Source of the DNA: Pseudomonas fluorescens
Lineage (GTDB): Bacteria > Pseudomonadota > Gammaproteobacteria > Pseudomonadales > Pseudomonadaceae
Assembly: GCF_004683905.1 (NCBI RefSeq)
Contig: NZ_CP038438.1
Location: 5,270,001 to 5,334,000 of the forward strand
Direction: 5' to 3'
Length of the DNA: 64,000 nucleotides
Below are positions 1 through 8,394 of this stretch, one piece after another (within the stretch, counting starts at the first letter, position 1; each line of letters opens with the position of its first letter). Made by a program: the position numbers and the translations under genes. Under the pieces are notes generated by a model. It was not told where the DNA came from. It saw nothing but the letters and a program-made list of their open reading frames with translations, and did not search any database.

Positions 1-1
1 C

Positions 2-943
2 CTGGTGCCGGGGCAAGCGCTGAAAGTCATGACCTGGAACGTGCAGTACCTCGCGGGCAAGCGCTACGTGTTCTGGAACGATCTCGCCCAAGGCTCCGAT
101 GAAGCGCCGTCCCCGGAAGACATGGCCTTCAGTCTCGACGAAGTGGCACGGGTGATCCGCGACGAACAACCCGACGTGGTGCTGCTGCAGGAACTGGATG
201 ACGGCGCCAAGGCCAGTGATTACCAGAATCAGCTCAAGCTGCTGCGGGAACGGGTCACCGACCTTTACCCGTGCAGCGCTCACGCCTTCGACTGGAAGGC
301 CGATTTTGTCCCCGATCCGCACATCTTCGGCAGCGTTGGCCGGCAACTGGCGACCCTGAGCCGTTATCGCATCGAACACGCCGAGCGTCTGCAATTGCCG
401 GTGCCGTCAGCGAATTTCATCTCCCGCCAGTTCGAACCCAAGGACGCCCTGCTCGCCACCAAACTGCCGCTGAGCGACGGCGGGCAACTGACGGTGTTCA
501 ACACCCATCTGGATCGCGCCCGCCAACCGGACGAGACCTTGCAGGCGCAAGTGACAGCGGTGACCAAGGTACTCGACAAGTACGAAAGCCAGGGCCTGCC
601 GTGGCTGATCGGCGGTGATTTCAATCTGTTGCCGCTGGGCCAGTATCAACGCCTGCCCGCCGAGCAGCGCACGCCTTACTCGATCGACAGCGCCCTGCAT
701 CTGTTGTGGGACAAGTACCCGATGATCCCGACCAATAACGAAGCCAGCGGCATCGACCGCGCCCACTGGCTGACCCACTACCCCAACGACCCCGGCCTGA
801 ATGGCCCGGACCGCACGGTCGACTATCTCTTCTACAGCCCGAAGATCAAACGGGTCGAAGCGCGGGTGCGCCAGGACGATACGTTGCGCATTTCCGATCA
901 CTTGCCGGTGATTGCGCGGTTCCTGCTGCCCGCAGCCCCGTAG
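2..943 (+). CDS. Endonuclease/exonuclease/phosphatase family protein (5' end outside or at window edge)
   Basis: The protein carries the motif series of the EEP (DNase I-like) fold: WNVQYL near the N-terminus, LLQELDD with the metal-binding Glu, THLD, GDFNLLP, DYLFYS and a terminal SDHLPV. This family hydrolyses phosphodiester or phosphomonoester bonds in nucleic acids or lipids, and the substrate cannot be read from sequence. The first start-like codon is GTG at 5, but the frame stays open to the window edge, so the true start probably lies upstream and the product is longer than the roughly 312 residues seen. No ribosome binding site can be judged. It is convergent with hrpB, with a REPIN between the two stop codons. 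Confidence 0.85.
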   Translation: MVPGQALKVMTWNVQYLAGKRYVFWNDLAQGSDEAPSPEDMAFSLDEVARVIRDEQPDVVLLQELDDGAKASDYQNQLKLLRERVTDLYPCSAHAFDWKADFVPDPHIFGSVGRQLATLSRYRIEHAERLQLPVPSANFISRQFEPKDALLATKLPLSDGGQLTVFNTHLDRARQPDETLQAQVTAVTKVLDKYESQGLPWLIGGDFNLLPLGQYQRLPAEQRTPYSIDSALHLLWDKYPMIPTNNEASGIDRAHWLTHYPNDPGLNGPDRTVDYLFYSPKIKRVEARVRQDDTLRISDHLPVIARFLLPAAP

Positions 944-964
944 CCAGTTAACACGATATCCCCC

Positions 965-1053
965 TGTGGGAGCGGGCTTGCTCGTGAAAGCGCCGTGTCA
1001 GTTGATGCATCCGTGCCTGGCGCACCGCCTTCGCGAGCAAGCCCGCTCCCACA
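965..1053. repeat. REPIN (family A, GTGGGAGCGGGCTTGCTCGCGAA type)
   Basis: Two inverted copies of the GTGGGAGCGGGCTTGCTC palindrome face each other across about 45 bp, between two convergent stop codons. One copy reads CTCGTGAA instead of CTCGCGAA. This is the usual arrangement of Pseudomonas REP doublets. Confidence 0.9.
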
Positions 1054-1104
1054 ATAGATTGATGTCGTACCGTGATTGGTTGGCAGGCTGCGATGTTTTG
1101 CTCT

Positions 1105-3624
1105 TCAGGTGCCGCGCGGCTTGGCCCGCGCGGTCGCCTCGGCCACCAACGGATCATCCGGCCAATAATGCTTCGGATAGCGCCCCTTGAGATCCTTCTT
1201 CACCTCGGCATAGGTGCTGCGCCAGAAGTTGGCCAGATCCTGCGTCACCTGCACCGGCCGCCGTGCCGGGGACAACAGGTGCAGCTTGACCACTTGCCGG
1301 CCGCCGGCAATTCGTGGCGTCTCGGCGAGGCCGAACAGCTCCTGCAAACGCACCGCGAGAATCGGCGGAAATTCGCTGTAATCCAGACGAATCGATGAAC
1401 CCGACGGCACACTGATGTGATGTGGCGCCAGCTCATCAAGCTTCTGCGGCAGCGGCCACGCCAGCAGATTGCGGACGATGCTCGACAGGTCCAGATTGGC
1501 GAAATGACTCAGTCGCGAGACCTTGCCCAAATAAGGCATTAACCAATGCTCGAGGGTTTTCAGCAACGTTGCGTCGCTGACATCCGGCCACTGGCTTTCG
1601 GCCTGAGCGTTCAGTTCCAGTTGCCGCAGCAACGCAACCCGCGCCTGCCACTGCCGTAGCTCCGGCGTCCACGGCAACAACTCCAGTCCCTTGCGCCGCA
1701 CCAGATTGACCAGCGCCTGACTGCGCGCCGCTTCGTCGAGACCGGTCAACGGTTCGCGGCTGAGGATCAGTTCGCCAACCTTGAGCTGACGCTCGGCGCG
1801 CAGCACGCCTTCGCGCTCATCCCAGTCCAGTTGATCGACAGCGCGCACTTGCTCGGCGAGCACCGAATCGAACAGCGCCGGATCAAAATCCGCCGCCAGG
1901 TAAATCCGTTCCTCACGCTGGCCCTGACGACTGCCGAGATCGGCGATCACAATCCACGGCTCCTTCATCAGGCTGTCGGCTTCGGCGAACAGCGCAGCGC
2001 GACCATTGGCCAGACGATATTCGGCGCCACCGGCACGCCGCTGTTGGGCGACGCGATCCGGGTAGGCCAGCGCCAGCAGCGCACCGAGCCAGCGCGGGTG
2101 ATCGGGATCGCTGACCGGCGCGCTGGCCTTGCCGCGCAGGTAACCGCGATATTGCCGCGCCAGTTGCCGCGCACGCTGCACGCCGCCCTGAGCACCGCGT
2201 GCCGCGCGTTCTTCGCCGGAGAGCAGCACCAAGCGGCTGTGCAGATCGGCCCCGGCGCCGCGCAAAATATCGCGCTCGCCGAGCAGTGCCGCTACGTCAC
2301 AGGCCATGTGCGCCAGCCCCAGGGCCTGACCGCGCAGTAACAGATGGGCGATGCGCGGATGCGCAGGCAACTCGGCCATGGCCTGACCGTGGGACGTCAG
2401 CGCCTCGCCTTCGAGTGCGCCCAGGCGCTGCAACAAATCCTGCGCCTGGGCGTAGGCTGCTGCCGGCGGAATATCGAGCCAGACCAGTTCGCCCGGAGTC
2501 ACGCCCCAGCGTCCAAGTTGCAGCGCCAGACTCGCCAGATCCGCCGACAGTATTTCCGCACTGCCGTAAGCGGCGAGCTGCTCGTGCTGATCCTGCGACC
2601 ACAGGCGATAACACACCCCCGGCTCCAGACGTCCGGCCCGCCCCGCACGCTGGGTGGCGCTGGCCCTGGAAATGCGCTGAGTATCGAGGCGGGTCATGCC
2701 GCTGCCTGGGTCGAAACGCGGCACCCGCGCCAGCCCGGCGTCGATCACCACGCGCACGCCGTTGATGGTCAGGCTGGTCTCGGCGATGTTGGTCGCCAGC
2801 ACCACTTTGCGCTGGCCGGCCGGCGCCGGGTCGATGGCAGCGCGTTGGGCATTCAGGTCCAGTTCACCGTGCAATGGGCAGAGCAATACGTCTTTACGCT
2901 CGCCGATGGCATCGCTCAGTTGCTGATGCACCCGACGGATTTCCGCCTGCCCCGGCAAAAACACCAGCAGGCTGCCAGTTTCATCGTGCAGGGCTTCGAG
3001 GACGGTCTGGGTCACGCGCTGGTCGATGTATTCGCCGGGCTGGAACGGCCGCCCCCAGCGCATCGTCACCGGGTACATGCGCCCTTCGCTGCGCAGGATC
3101 GGCGCGTCATCCAGCAACCCGGCCAGACGCTCGCCTTCCAGCGTGGCGGACATCAGCAAAATCTTCAGCGGCTGTTCAGCTCGGAACAGTTCACGACCGT
3201 TCAAACTCAGGGCCAAGGCCAGATCGGCATCAAGACTGCGTTCGTGAAATTCGTCGAAGATCAGCAGACCGACGCCTTCCAGCGCCGGATCATCCTGCAG
3301 ACGCCGGGTGAGAATCCCCTCGGTGACCACTTCGATACGGGTATTGGGGCCGACCTTGCTGTCGAGACGGATGCGATAACCGACGGTTTCACCGACCTTC
3401 TCACCCAGTTCGCTGGCCAACCGTTCGGCAGCGGCTCGCGCGGCGAGACGCCGCGGTTCGAGCATCAGAATGGTCTGCCCGGCCAGCCACGCTTCATCGA
3501 GCAAGGCTAAAGGCACGCGGGTGGTTTTACCGGCGCCGGGCGGTGCTTCGAGCACGGCTTCGTGGCGTGTCGCCAAGGCTTCACGCAGGGCGGGTAAAAC
3601 TTCATCGATCGGCAAAGAAATCAT
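1105..3624 (-). CDS. hrpB: ATP-dependent RNA helicase HrpB (DEAH/RHA family)
   Basis: The 839-residue product has the full superfamily 2 helicase set: Walker A APPGAGKTT with Lys33, the DEFH box in IFDEFHERS, motif III MSATLEG, and motif VI QRAGRAGR, followed by the HA2 region and the long HrpB-specific C-terminal domain. HrpB is a DEAH-type helicase; its cellular role in Pseudomonas is poorly defined. I chose the ATG at 3624 rather than an upstream in-frame codon at 3648 because it follows GGGGAG at a proper distance and gives the conserved MISLPID start. An inverted-repeat element begins only 12 bp upstream of this start, so any promoter lies in or beyond it. Confidence 0.95.
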   Translation of the reverse strand: MISLPIDEVLPALREALATRHEAVLEAPPGAGKTTRVPLALLDEAWLAGQTILMLEPRRLAARAAAERLASELGEKVGETVGYRIRLDSKVGPNTRIEVVTEGILTRRLQDDPALEGVGLLIFDEFHERSLDADLALALSLNGRELFRAEQPLKILLMSATLEGERLAGLLDDAPILRSEGRMYPVTMRWGRPFQPGEYIDQRVTQTVLEALHDETGSLLVFLPGQAEIRRVHQQLSDAIGERKDVLLCPLHGELDLNAQRAAIDPAPAGQRKVVLATNIAETSLTINGVRVVIDAGLARVPRFDPGSGMTRLDTQRISRASATQRAGRAGRLEPGVCYRLWSQDQHEQLAAYGSAEILSADLASLALQLGRWGVTPGELVWLDIPPAAAYAQAQDLLQRLGALEGEALTSHGQAMAELPAHPRIAHLLLRGQALGLAHMACDVAALLGERDILRGAGADLHSRLVLLSGEERAARGAQGGVQRARQLARQYRGYLRGKASAPVSDPDHPRWLGALLALAYPDRVAQQRRAGGAEYRLANGRAALFAEADSLMKEPWIVIADLGSRQGQREERIYLAADFDPALFDSVLAEQVRAVDQLDWDEREGVLRAERQLKVGELILSREPLTGLDEAARSQALVNLVRRKGLELLPWTPELRQWQARVALLRQLELNAQAESQWPDVSDATLLKTLEHWLMPYLGKVSRLSHFANLDLSSIVRNLLAWPLPQKLDELAPHHISVPSGSSIRLDYSEFPPILAVRLQELFGLAETPRIAGGRQVVKLHLLSPARRPVQVTQDLANFWRSTYAEVKKDLKGRYPKHYWPDDPLVAEATARAKPRGT

Positions 3625-3635
3625 GCTGGCTCCCC

Positions 3636-3891
3636 AGGGCGTGCCCACAGTAAATTGCGAGTCGCGTTAAAGCTGTGAGCGTGCCAGGCAAGGCGCGGGA
3701 CGCAGGTAAGGGTCGTTTCCTTGCCAAGTTCCGCAACGCAGCATGGCGCGTTCACAGCTTTAGCCCGGAGGGCCGAACCCCGCCAGGATTCATCAACCTT
3801 CACGAGGTGTCGATCTGGAGAAAACAACTTCAATCCTCAACATATTTCGGTAGGGGTGAGACGAGGCCGCAATTTACTGTGGGCGCGCCCT
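3636..3891. repeat. Nested inverted-repeat element, MITE-like, 256 bp
   Basis: The outer arms at 3636-3659 and 3868-3891 are 24 bp each and match at 23 of 24 positions as inverted repeats (core CCCACAGTAAATTGCG). A second pair, 3668-3681 and 3749-3762, matches at 13 of 14 (core AAAGCTGTGA). A third short pair, GGCAAGG/CCTTGCC, lies at 3687-3693 and 3719-3725. No transposase is encoded; short open frames inside it are not credible genes. The nested palindromes and defined ends resemble a non-autonomous mobile or dispersed repeat. I cannot assign a named family without a genome search. Confidence 0.6.
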
Positions 3892-3987
3892 GCCGAGGGC
3901 GAGTATAACGGCGAACTGCCGGGCGTTTGTCAGGGTCTTAATTTCAAATGACGACGCTTCGTTTTCAAATGACTCAGGAGATTTTCC

Positions 3988-4407
3988 ATGCGCTTACCTT
4001 CTCGCCTGATCGGCGGTGTACTGGTCGCCACCCTGCTCACGCAACTCACGGCTTGCGGTTCGATTTTCTACCCGGATCGTCGCGGTCAGATCGATGGCAA
4101 GATCGACCCGGCGATTGCCGTGCTCGACGCCGTGGGCCTGCTGTTCTACGTGATTCCAGGGCTGATCGCGTTCGCGGTCGACTTCACCACCGGCGCGATC
4201 TATTTCGAACCGGGCCACACCGCTCAGGTCGATCCGGCCAAGCTCAAACAGGCGGTCGGCCCGGACGGTCAGGTCGATAACCTCAAGTTGCAGGCTATTC
4301 TCGAAACAGAACTGGGCCGCAACCTGCCGCTGGACGATCCGCGCCTGATCCAGCACAAGGGCAGCACGCAACAACTGGCGATGTTTGGCCTGCAACCCGC
4401 CGCATAA
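3988..4407 (+). CDS. Small predicted lipoprotein with hydrophobic central segment
   Basis: The 139-residue protein has a lipoprotein signal peptide ending in LTAC-GS, so the mature chain would begin at a lipidated cysteine near residue 23. A hydrophobic stretch around residues 44-66 (VLDAVGLLFYVIPGLIAF) could re-insert in the membrane. It resembles short YceK/YidQ-like Pseudomonas lipoproteins, but I do not assign a function. The start is supported by AGGAG at 3976-3980. It sits 9 bp upstream of fieF on the same strand, so the two are probably co-transcribed. Two copies of TTTCAAATGAC precede the gene at about 3941 and 3964. Confidence 0.8.
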   Translation: MRLPSRLIGGVLVATLLTQLTACGSIFYPDRRGQIDGKIDPAIAVLDAVGLLFYVIPGLIAFAVDFTTGAIYFEPGHTAQVDPAKLKQAVGPDGQVDNLKLQAILETELGRNLPLDDPRLIQHKGSTQQLAMFGLQPAA

Positions 4408-4416
4408 GGAAATCAC

Positions 4417-5325
4417 ATGACCACCAGCCCCGAACACGCCCGCCTGCTGCGGCTGGCAACCCGCGCTTCGGTGGCGGTGGCCTGCACGCTGATCATCGCC
4501 AAAGCCATCGCCTGGTGGCTGAGCGGCTCGGTGAGCATGCTCGCCGGCCTCACCGACTCGGCGCTGGATGGCGTCACTTCGCTGCTCAATCTGCTGGCGG
4601 TGCATTACGCGCTGCGTCCGGCCGATGACGATCACCGTTACGGCCACGGCAAGGCCGAATCGCTGGCGGGCATGGCGCAAGCGCTGTTCATCGGCGGCAG
4701 TGCGGTGCTGATTGCGTTCCAGGCGTATGAACGCATCAAGCAACCGGAGCCGTTGGGCGCGCCTTGGCTGAGCATCGGCGTGATCGTGTTCTCGCTGCTG
4801 CTGACCGCCGCGTTGCTGACGCTGCAACATCGGGTGATCAAGCAGACCGGCTCCAACGCCGTGCGCGCCGACTCGCTGCATTACCGCTCGGACATGCTGC
4901 TCAACGGCAGCATTCTGATCGCGCTGATTCTCGCCGGCATGGGCTTTCATCAGCTCGATGCATGGTTCGGTCTGGGGATTGCCGGGTACATTTTGTGGAG
5001 TGCGATCCAGATCGCCCGGGAAAGTTTTTCGGTGCTGATGGATGAAGAGTTGCCGGCGGACGTCAGTCAGCACATGCTCGAACTGGCCTGCGGCGTACCC
5101 GGCGTACTGGGCGCGCATGATTTGCGCACGCGGATTTCAGGCAACCACTGGTTTGTGCAGTTGCATCTGGAGTTGCCAGGAGAGCTGACCTTGTCAGTGG
5201 CTCACGGCATCAGCGATCAGGCGGCGGATGCGATTCACGCCGCCTACCCACGAGCCGAAGTGCTGGTGCACGCCGACCCGCAGGAAGTGGTCAAGACCGA
5301 ACGGGCGCAAACCCGGATTCAGTAA
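4417..5325 (+). CDS. fieF: Cation diffusion facilitator, FieF/YiiP type metal exporter
   Basis: The 302-residue inner-membrane protein has the CDF layout: six hydrophobic segments followed by a cytoplasmic metal-binding domain. The transport-site signature is present as LTDSALD in TM2 and HYRSD in TM5, and the loop motif HRYGHGKAE is typical of FieF. Such proteins export Zn(II) or Fe(II) in exchange for protons. The start ATG follows GGAAATC and lies 9 bp after the lipoprotein stop. The 3' end overlaps the convergent DUF6515 gene by 7 bp, leaving no room for a terminator between them. Confidence 0.93.
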   Translation: MTTSPEHARLLRLATRASVAVACTLIIAKAIAWWLSGSVSMLAGLTDSALDGVTSLLNLLAVHYALRPADDDHRYGHGKAESLAGMAQALFIGGSAVLIAFQAYERIKQPEPLGAPWLSIGVIVFSLLLTAALLTLQHRVIKQTGSNAVRADSLHYRSDMLLNGSILIALILAGMGFHQLDAWFGLGIAGYILWSAIQIARESFSVLMDEELPADVSQHMLELACGVPGVLGAHDLRTRISGNHWFVQLHLELPGELTLSVAHGISDQAADAIHAAYPRAEVLVHADPQEVVKTERAQTRIQ

Positions 5326-6359
5326 GACACCTGATAACCGCGACTGCTCAGGCAATTGCCCTGCGCCTGACGGTAAGCCTGCACCACTTCAGGCGCTGGT
5401 TGATAGGTCGCGGTACGCGGGTCGAAACCGCTCTGCTGCACAGCATATTGGTAGCACTGATAACCGTCCTGCTGCACCTGTTCCGGCGATTGACCGTTGG
5501 CCGGATAGGCCTCGACGTCATAGCCCTGGGATTGCGGCTGCGGTTGCGGCGGTTGCTGCGCCGGGGGTTCGACTACGACGTAATCCTGAGTGGCTTCCTG
5601 ATACGCATAGTAGGAACCGGCAGCGAGGAACAGCAGCGCACCGCCGATCCACACTTCACGGGCATAGTCCGGCAGATACTGGGTGCGAATCCCTCGTGGC
5701 GGCTGCACGACGATGTAGCGCGGGCCTTGCGGGCGATACCAGTAGCCACCGGAATAGAAGTAGTCCTGACCACGATACGGCACGCGGTATTCGCGATCCG
5801 GGAAACGGTCGATCACATGCCCCGGGCGGTATTGCGGGCCTGGACCCCAACCGTTGCCATGCCCGTCCGGGCGACCCGGCCAGCGATTGTCATTGGGCCG
5901 GTTGCCGGTTTGCCATTGCTGGTTGTGGTAACCATTCTGCGGCCGCTCGTCGCGGTAGTAACCCTGACGCGGCTCCTGAGTCTGGCGCACGGTGTCGGGC
6001 CGTGGCTGGATCGGCAGGTTGTTCGACGGTGGCGCCTGATGCACCGGAGCAGGCTGATTGGGCGCGCGGTTCTGGTTCTGCCACTGGCCATTGTTGTGCT
6101 GCTGGCCGTTGTGCTCGAACTGACGGCTGTTGTCGCCCCGAATGATTTCATTGTTCTGCGGCCGCGGCTGATTTTGCGGCGGCGGATTGTTCTGCCCGTG
6201 GGGCTGATGATCGCCCCCATGGCCCTGGTTGTTTCCCTGATGCTCAGGGCCGCGTCCCCCATTAGGGCTGCGGCTCTCCGGATCGTCGGCGAGCGCTTGC
6301 GCACTGACGCTCACACACAGCAAACCAACACCGGCCAGACGCCAGATGCGCGACTTCAT
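5319..6359 (-). CDS. DUF6515 family protein, N/Q/P/G-rich secreted or periplasmic protein
   Basis: The 346-residue product starts with a signal peptide (cleavage near AQALA-DD). A long low-complexity region rich in Asn, Gln, Pro and Gly follows, roughly residues 25-165. Then comes an ordered part with PGHVIDRFPDREYRVPYRG and YYSGG-like aromatic motifs, a hydrophobic segment (EVWIGGALLFLAAGSYYAY), another Gln/Pro linker, and a C-terminal cysteine-containing tail. Function is unknown; a cell-envelope role is an inference from composition. I chose the ATG at 6359 because GAGGAAAA lies directly upstream; the upstream GTG at 6371 would place the ribosome site inside the coding region. Confidence 0.8.
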   Translation of the reverse strand: MKSRIWRLAGVGLLCVSVSAQALADDPESRSPNGGRGPEHQGNNQGHGGDHQPHGQNNPPPQNQPRPQNNEIIRGDNSRQFEHNGQQHNNGQWQNQNRAPNQPAPVHQAPPSNNLPIQPRPDTVRQTQEPRQGYYRDERPQNGYHNQQWQTGNRPNDNRWPGRPDGHGNGWGPGPQYRPGHVIDRFPDREYRVPYRGQDYFYSGGYWYRPQGPRYIVVQPPRGIRTQYLPDYAREVWIGGALLFLAAGSYYAYQEATQDYVVVEPPAQQPPQPQPQSQGYDVEAYPANGQSPEQVQQDGYQCYQYAVQQSGFDPRTATYQPAPEVVQAYRQAQGNCLSSRGYQVSY

Positions 6360-6495
6360 GCTTTTCCTCACTGCGGGTATTAAGAGGGCTTGTAGCTAAG
6401 ACCGGGAATACGCACACCGGGTTCTGCGACAGGTTATCAGTCACGAAACTTATTTATTGAGGAAGGCTGTGCATCGAGGCACAAAAATCGCAGGC

Positions 6496-6526
6496 AAGAA
6501 AAAGGGAGACCCGTCGGCCTCCCTTT
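6496..6526 (-). terminator. Rho-independent terminator reading on the minus strand
   Basis: AAAGGGAG (6501-6508) and CTCCCTTT (6519-6526) form an 8-bp stem with a 10-nt loop. On the minus strand the stem is followed by five T residues and then C. No recognised minus-strand gene ends just upstream of it: the next gene in that direction, the Lrp regulator, lies on the plus strand. See the orphan tail at 6570-6680. Confidence 0.6.
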
Positions 6527-6569
6527 AGAGAACTTCGTCCTGGCTCGACGCTTTTGACGTCGGCTCACC

Positions 6570-6680
6570 TCACGCCGTCTTCTGGACAGTGTGCAGCTCG
6601 GGGGCCGGCCCAGCCCCGGTGGGGGTGGCGGCCGCGGCGGGCCTGATTGGGCGGGCCGCAGTGGACTGTGTTACCGAGCA
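6570..6680 (-). pseudogene. Possible residual 3' end of a minus-strand gene, or very short gene
   Basis: A minus-strand frame ending in TGA at 6570-6572 has an Ala/Pro-rich tail (RPAAAATPTGAGPAPE) and a terminal LHTVQKTA, and is followed about 44 bp later by a good minus-strand terminator. The GC content of this block is clearly higher than the promoter-like DNA at 6680-6813. No credible start codon or ribosome site exists within the block, and the full open frame (to 6821) runs through the start of the Lrp gene. I read it as a possible leftover C-terminus. I cannot name the parent gene. Confidence 0.3.
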
Positions 6681-6751
6681 GTGATTCTGGTGATAAGAAT
6701 AGGCCGGGAGGCGCGACAGAGGATTGCTAAGATTGCTCAAATAAACACTGC

Positions 6752-6781
6752 TTGCGCAATTTTTAACCCTGGATAGATAAT
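6752..6781 (+). promoter_or_regulatory. Candidate sigma-70 promoter of the Lrp/AsnC gene with TTGCGCAA palindrome
   Basis: TTGCGC at 6752-6757 and GATAAT at 6776-6781 are separated by 18 bp. The -35 hexamer overlaps the palindrome TTGCGCAA (6752-6759). The surrounding DNA is the most AT-rich stretch nearby, which would suit an Lrp-type autoregulatory site. Not tested. Confidence 0.45.
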
Positions 6782-6813
6782 CCGCCGCAATAGTTACAAC
6801 CAAGGACTGATTC

Positions 6814-7293
6814 ATGAGCAAACTCGACCGTTACGACCTGAGTATTTTGGCGGAATTGCAGCGCGACGCCCGCATCTCCAACCAGGAACTGGCCGAGCGC
6901 ATCGGTCTGTCACCCTCCCCCTGCTCGCGCCGGGTCAAGCAACTGGAGGACGACGGCTACATCTCGCGCCAGGTCGCCCTGCTCGATCGCAAGATGCTCG
7001 GCCTGAGCCTGACCGCCTACGTGCTGATCGGCATGGACCGGCACACACCGGAGCGTTTCGAGAATTTCGAAGCGGCGATCCGCACCCTGCCGCAAGTGCT
7101 GGAATGCAGCCTGGTGACGGGCGTGGATGCCGACTATCAGTTGAAAGTGGTGGTGCCGGACATGGACCACTATCAGAAGCTGTTGCTGGGGCATCTGACC
7201 CGGATTGAAGGGGTGACCAGCGTGCGTTCGAGTTTTGTGCTGAATCAGGTGCTCAACAGCACTGAACTGCCGCTGACCCATCTGCGCAGCTGA
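6814..7293 (+). CDS. Lrp/AsnC family transcriptional regulator
   Basis: This 159-residue protein has the standard two-part build: an N-terminal winged helix-turn-helix (LDRYDLSILAEL, then NQELAERIGLSPSPCSRRV as the recognition region) and a C-terminal RAM domain (residues about 70-150) that binds amino acids and drives oligomerisation. Family members sense amino acids and control their metabolism; the specific ligand is not readable. AAGGA lies upstream of the ATG. No metabolic partner gene remains divergent from it. The only trace on that side is the orphan minus-strand tail and terminator at 6496-6680. Confidence 0.9.
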   Translation: MSKLDRYDLSILAELQRDARISNQELAERIGLSPSPCSRRVKQLEDDGYISRQVALLDRKMLGLSLTAYVLIGMDRHTPERFENFEAAIRTLPQVLECSLVTGVDADYQLKVVVPDMDHYQKLLLGHLTRIEGVTSVRSSFVLNQVLNSTELPLTHLRS

Positions 7294-7300
7294 CATCGCC

Positions 7301-7365
7301 TTCGCGAGCAAGCCCGCTCCCACAGGGAAATGCATTCCAAATGTGGGAGCGGGCTTGCTCGCGAA
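7301..7365. repeat. REPIN (family A), compact
   Basis: TTCGCGAGCAAGCCCGCTCCCACA and its inverted copy are separated by about 18 bp, forming one long hairpin just downstream of the Lrp stop codon. Confidence 0.9.
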
Positions 7366-7482
7366 GAGGCCGGTACAGGCACCCCATAACCGCGGCACAC
7401 CGACACAGGTCAATGCGCCCACAATCCCCCTCGGCGTATAATCGCCCAGCCCTTTCAGCCCTGTGCGCGCCGGAGATGCCCG

Positions 7483-7692
7483 ATGGATCCTGCAGTATTC
7501 GAAGAGTGGATGATGACTGGCCTGGTCAGCATCCTGATCATTTTCATGGGTTTCATCGTCTGGGATCTGGCGAAGAAGTCCAAGGCCGGGCGTTTCGGCT
7601 CGTTCATTCTGTTCTTCGTGCTGGGCCTGGGCGTGGCCGCGTTCATCATCAAGAGTGTGGTGATCGGCCTGATCGAATCCGGCGCTCTATAA
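7483..7692 (+). CDS. DUF2788 small membrane protein
   Basis: The 69-residue protein has two hydrophobic segments (about residues 12-29 and 41-63) around a short basic linker [10 protein letters not shown], the shape of the DUF2788 family found in gamma-proteobacteria. It is an inner-membrane protein of unknown function. The ATG at 7483 follows GGAGATGCCCG. Its stop overlaps the convergent rluE stop by 6 bp. Confidence 0.85.
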   Translation: MDPAVFEEWMMTGLVSILIIFMGFIVWDLAKKSKAGRFGSFILFFVLGLGVAAFIIKSVVIGLIESGAL

Positions 7693-8322
7693 CCGCGCCG
7701 GCACTTCCTTCCACTGGCCCTGATCGAGCCCTTCGAGCGTCCAATCGCCAATCCTGACCCGCACCAGCCGTAACGTCGGCAGCCCCACCGCTGCGGTCAT
7801 ACGTCGTACCTGACGGTTGCGCCCTTCACGAATCACCAACTCCAGCCAACTGGTCGGCACACTTTTGCGAAAGCGTACCGGCGGATTGCGTGGCCACAGT
7901 TCAGGTTCCTCCAGTTGCCGCGCCTCGGCAGGCAAAGTCTTGCCGTCATTCAGCTCGACACCTTCGCGCAGACGCTGCAACTGCTCGCCTGTCGGCACGC
8001 CTTCGACCTGCACCCAGTAAGTCTTCGCCAGTTTGTGTTTCGGATCAGCGATGCGCGCCTGCAACTGGCCGTCATTAGTCAGCAACAACAAGCCTTCGCT
8101 GTCGCGATCAAGGCGTCCGGCCGGATAGATACCGGGCACGTCAATGTAATCCTTGAGCGTCGCCCGCCCGCCTTCGTCGCTGAACTGCGTCAGCACATCG
8201 AATGGCTTGTTGAACAGGATCAGCTTCGGCTCGACCGGCGGCGCTTTGGCGACACGACGTGGAGCCGAGGAGGATGGCTTCGCACCGGGACGGCGGGAAG
8301 GTGGGCGCGGGGGACGGGACAT
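7687..8322 (-). CDS. rluE: 23S rRNA pseudouridine synthase RluE
   Basis: The 211-residue protein begins with a basic, Pro/Arg-rich tail (about 30 residues) and then has the RsuA/RluE catalytic fold without an S4 domain. The active-site motif is [15 protein letters not shown], where the Asp after the first Leu is the catalytic nucleophile. The C-terminal motif [17 protein letters not shown] is typical of the family. RluE modifies a uridine in the peptidyl-transferase region of 23S rRNA (position 2457 in E. coli). I use the ATG at 8322; an in-frame TTG sits 6 bp upstream. No strong ribosome site is visible. Confidence 0.9.
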   Translation of the reverse strand: MSRPPRPPSRRPGAKPSSSAPRRVAKAPPVEPKLILFNKPFDVLTQFSDEGGRATLKDYIDVPGIYPAGRLDRDSEGLLLLTNDGQLQARIADPKHKLAKTYWVQVEGVPTGEQLQRLREGVELNDGKTLPAEARQLEEPELWPRNPPVRFRKSVPTSWLELVIREGRNRQVRRMTAAVGLPTLRLVRVRIGDWTLEGLDQGQWKEVPARL

Positions 8323-8394
8323 GGGCAAAACAACATCTGGCGATCTGGGCTGACAATGCTAGTGCCCCGACCGCCAAATGACCACGACTAACCG

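Noticed and set aside
3675-3951. Small plus-strand frames in the inverted-repeat element
   Set aside because: They lack ribosome sites and translate palindromic repeat sequence; more likely part of a repeat than genes.
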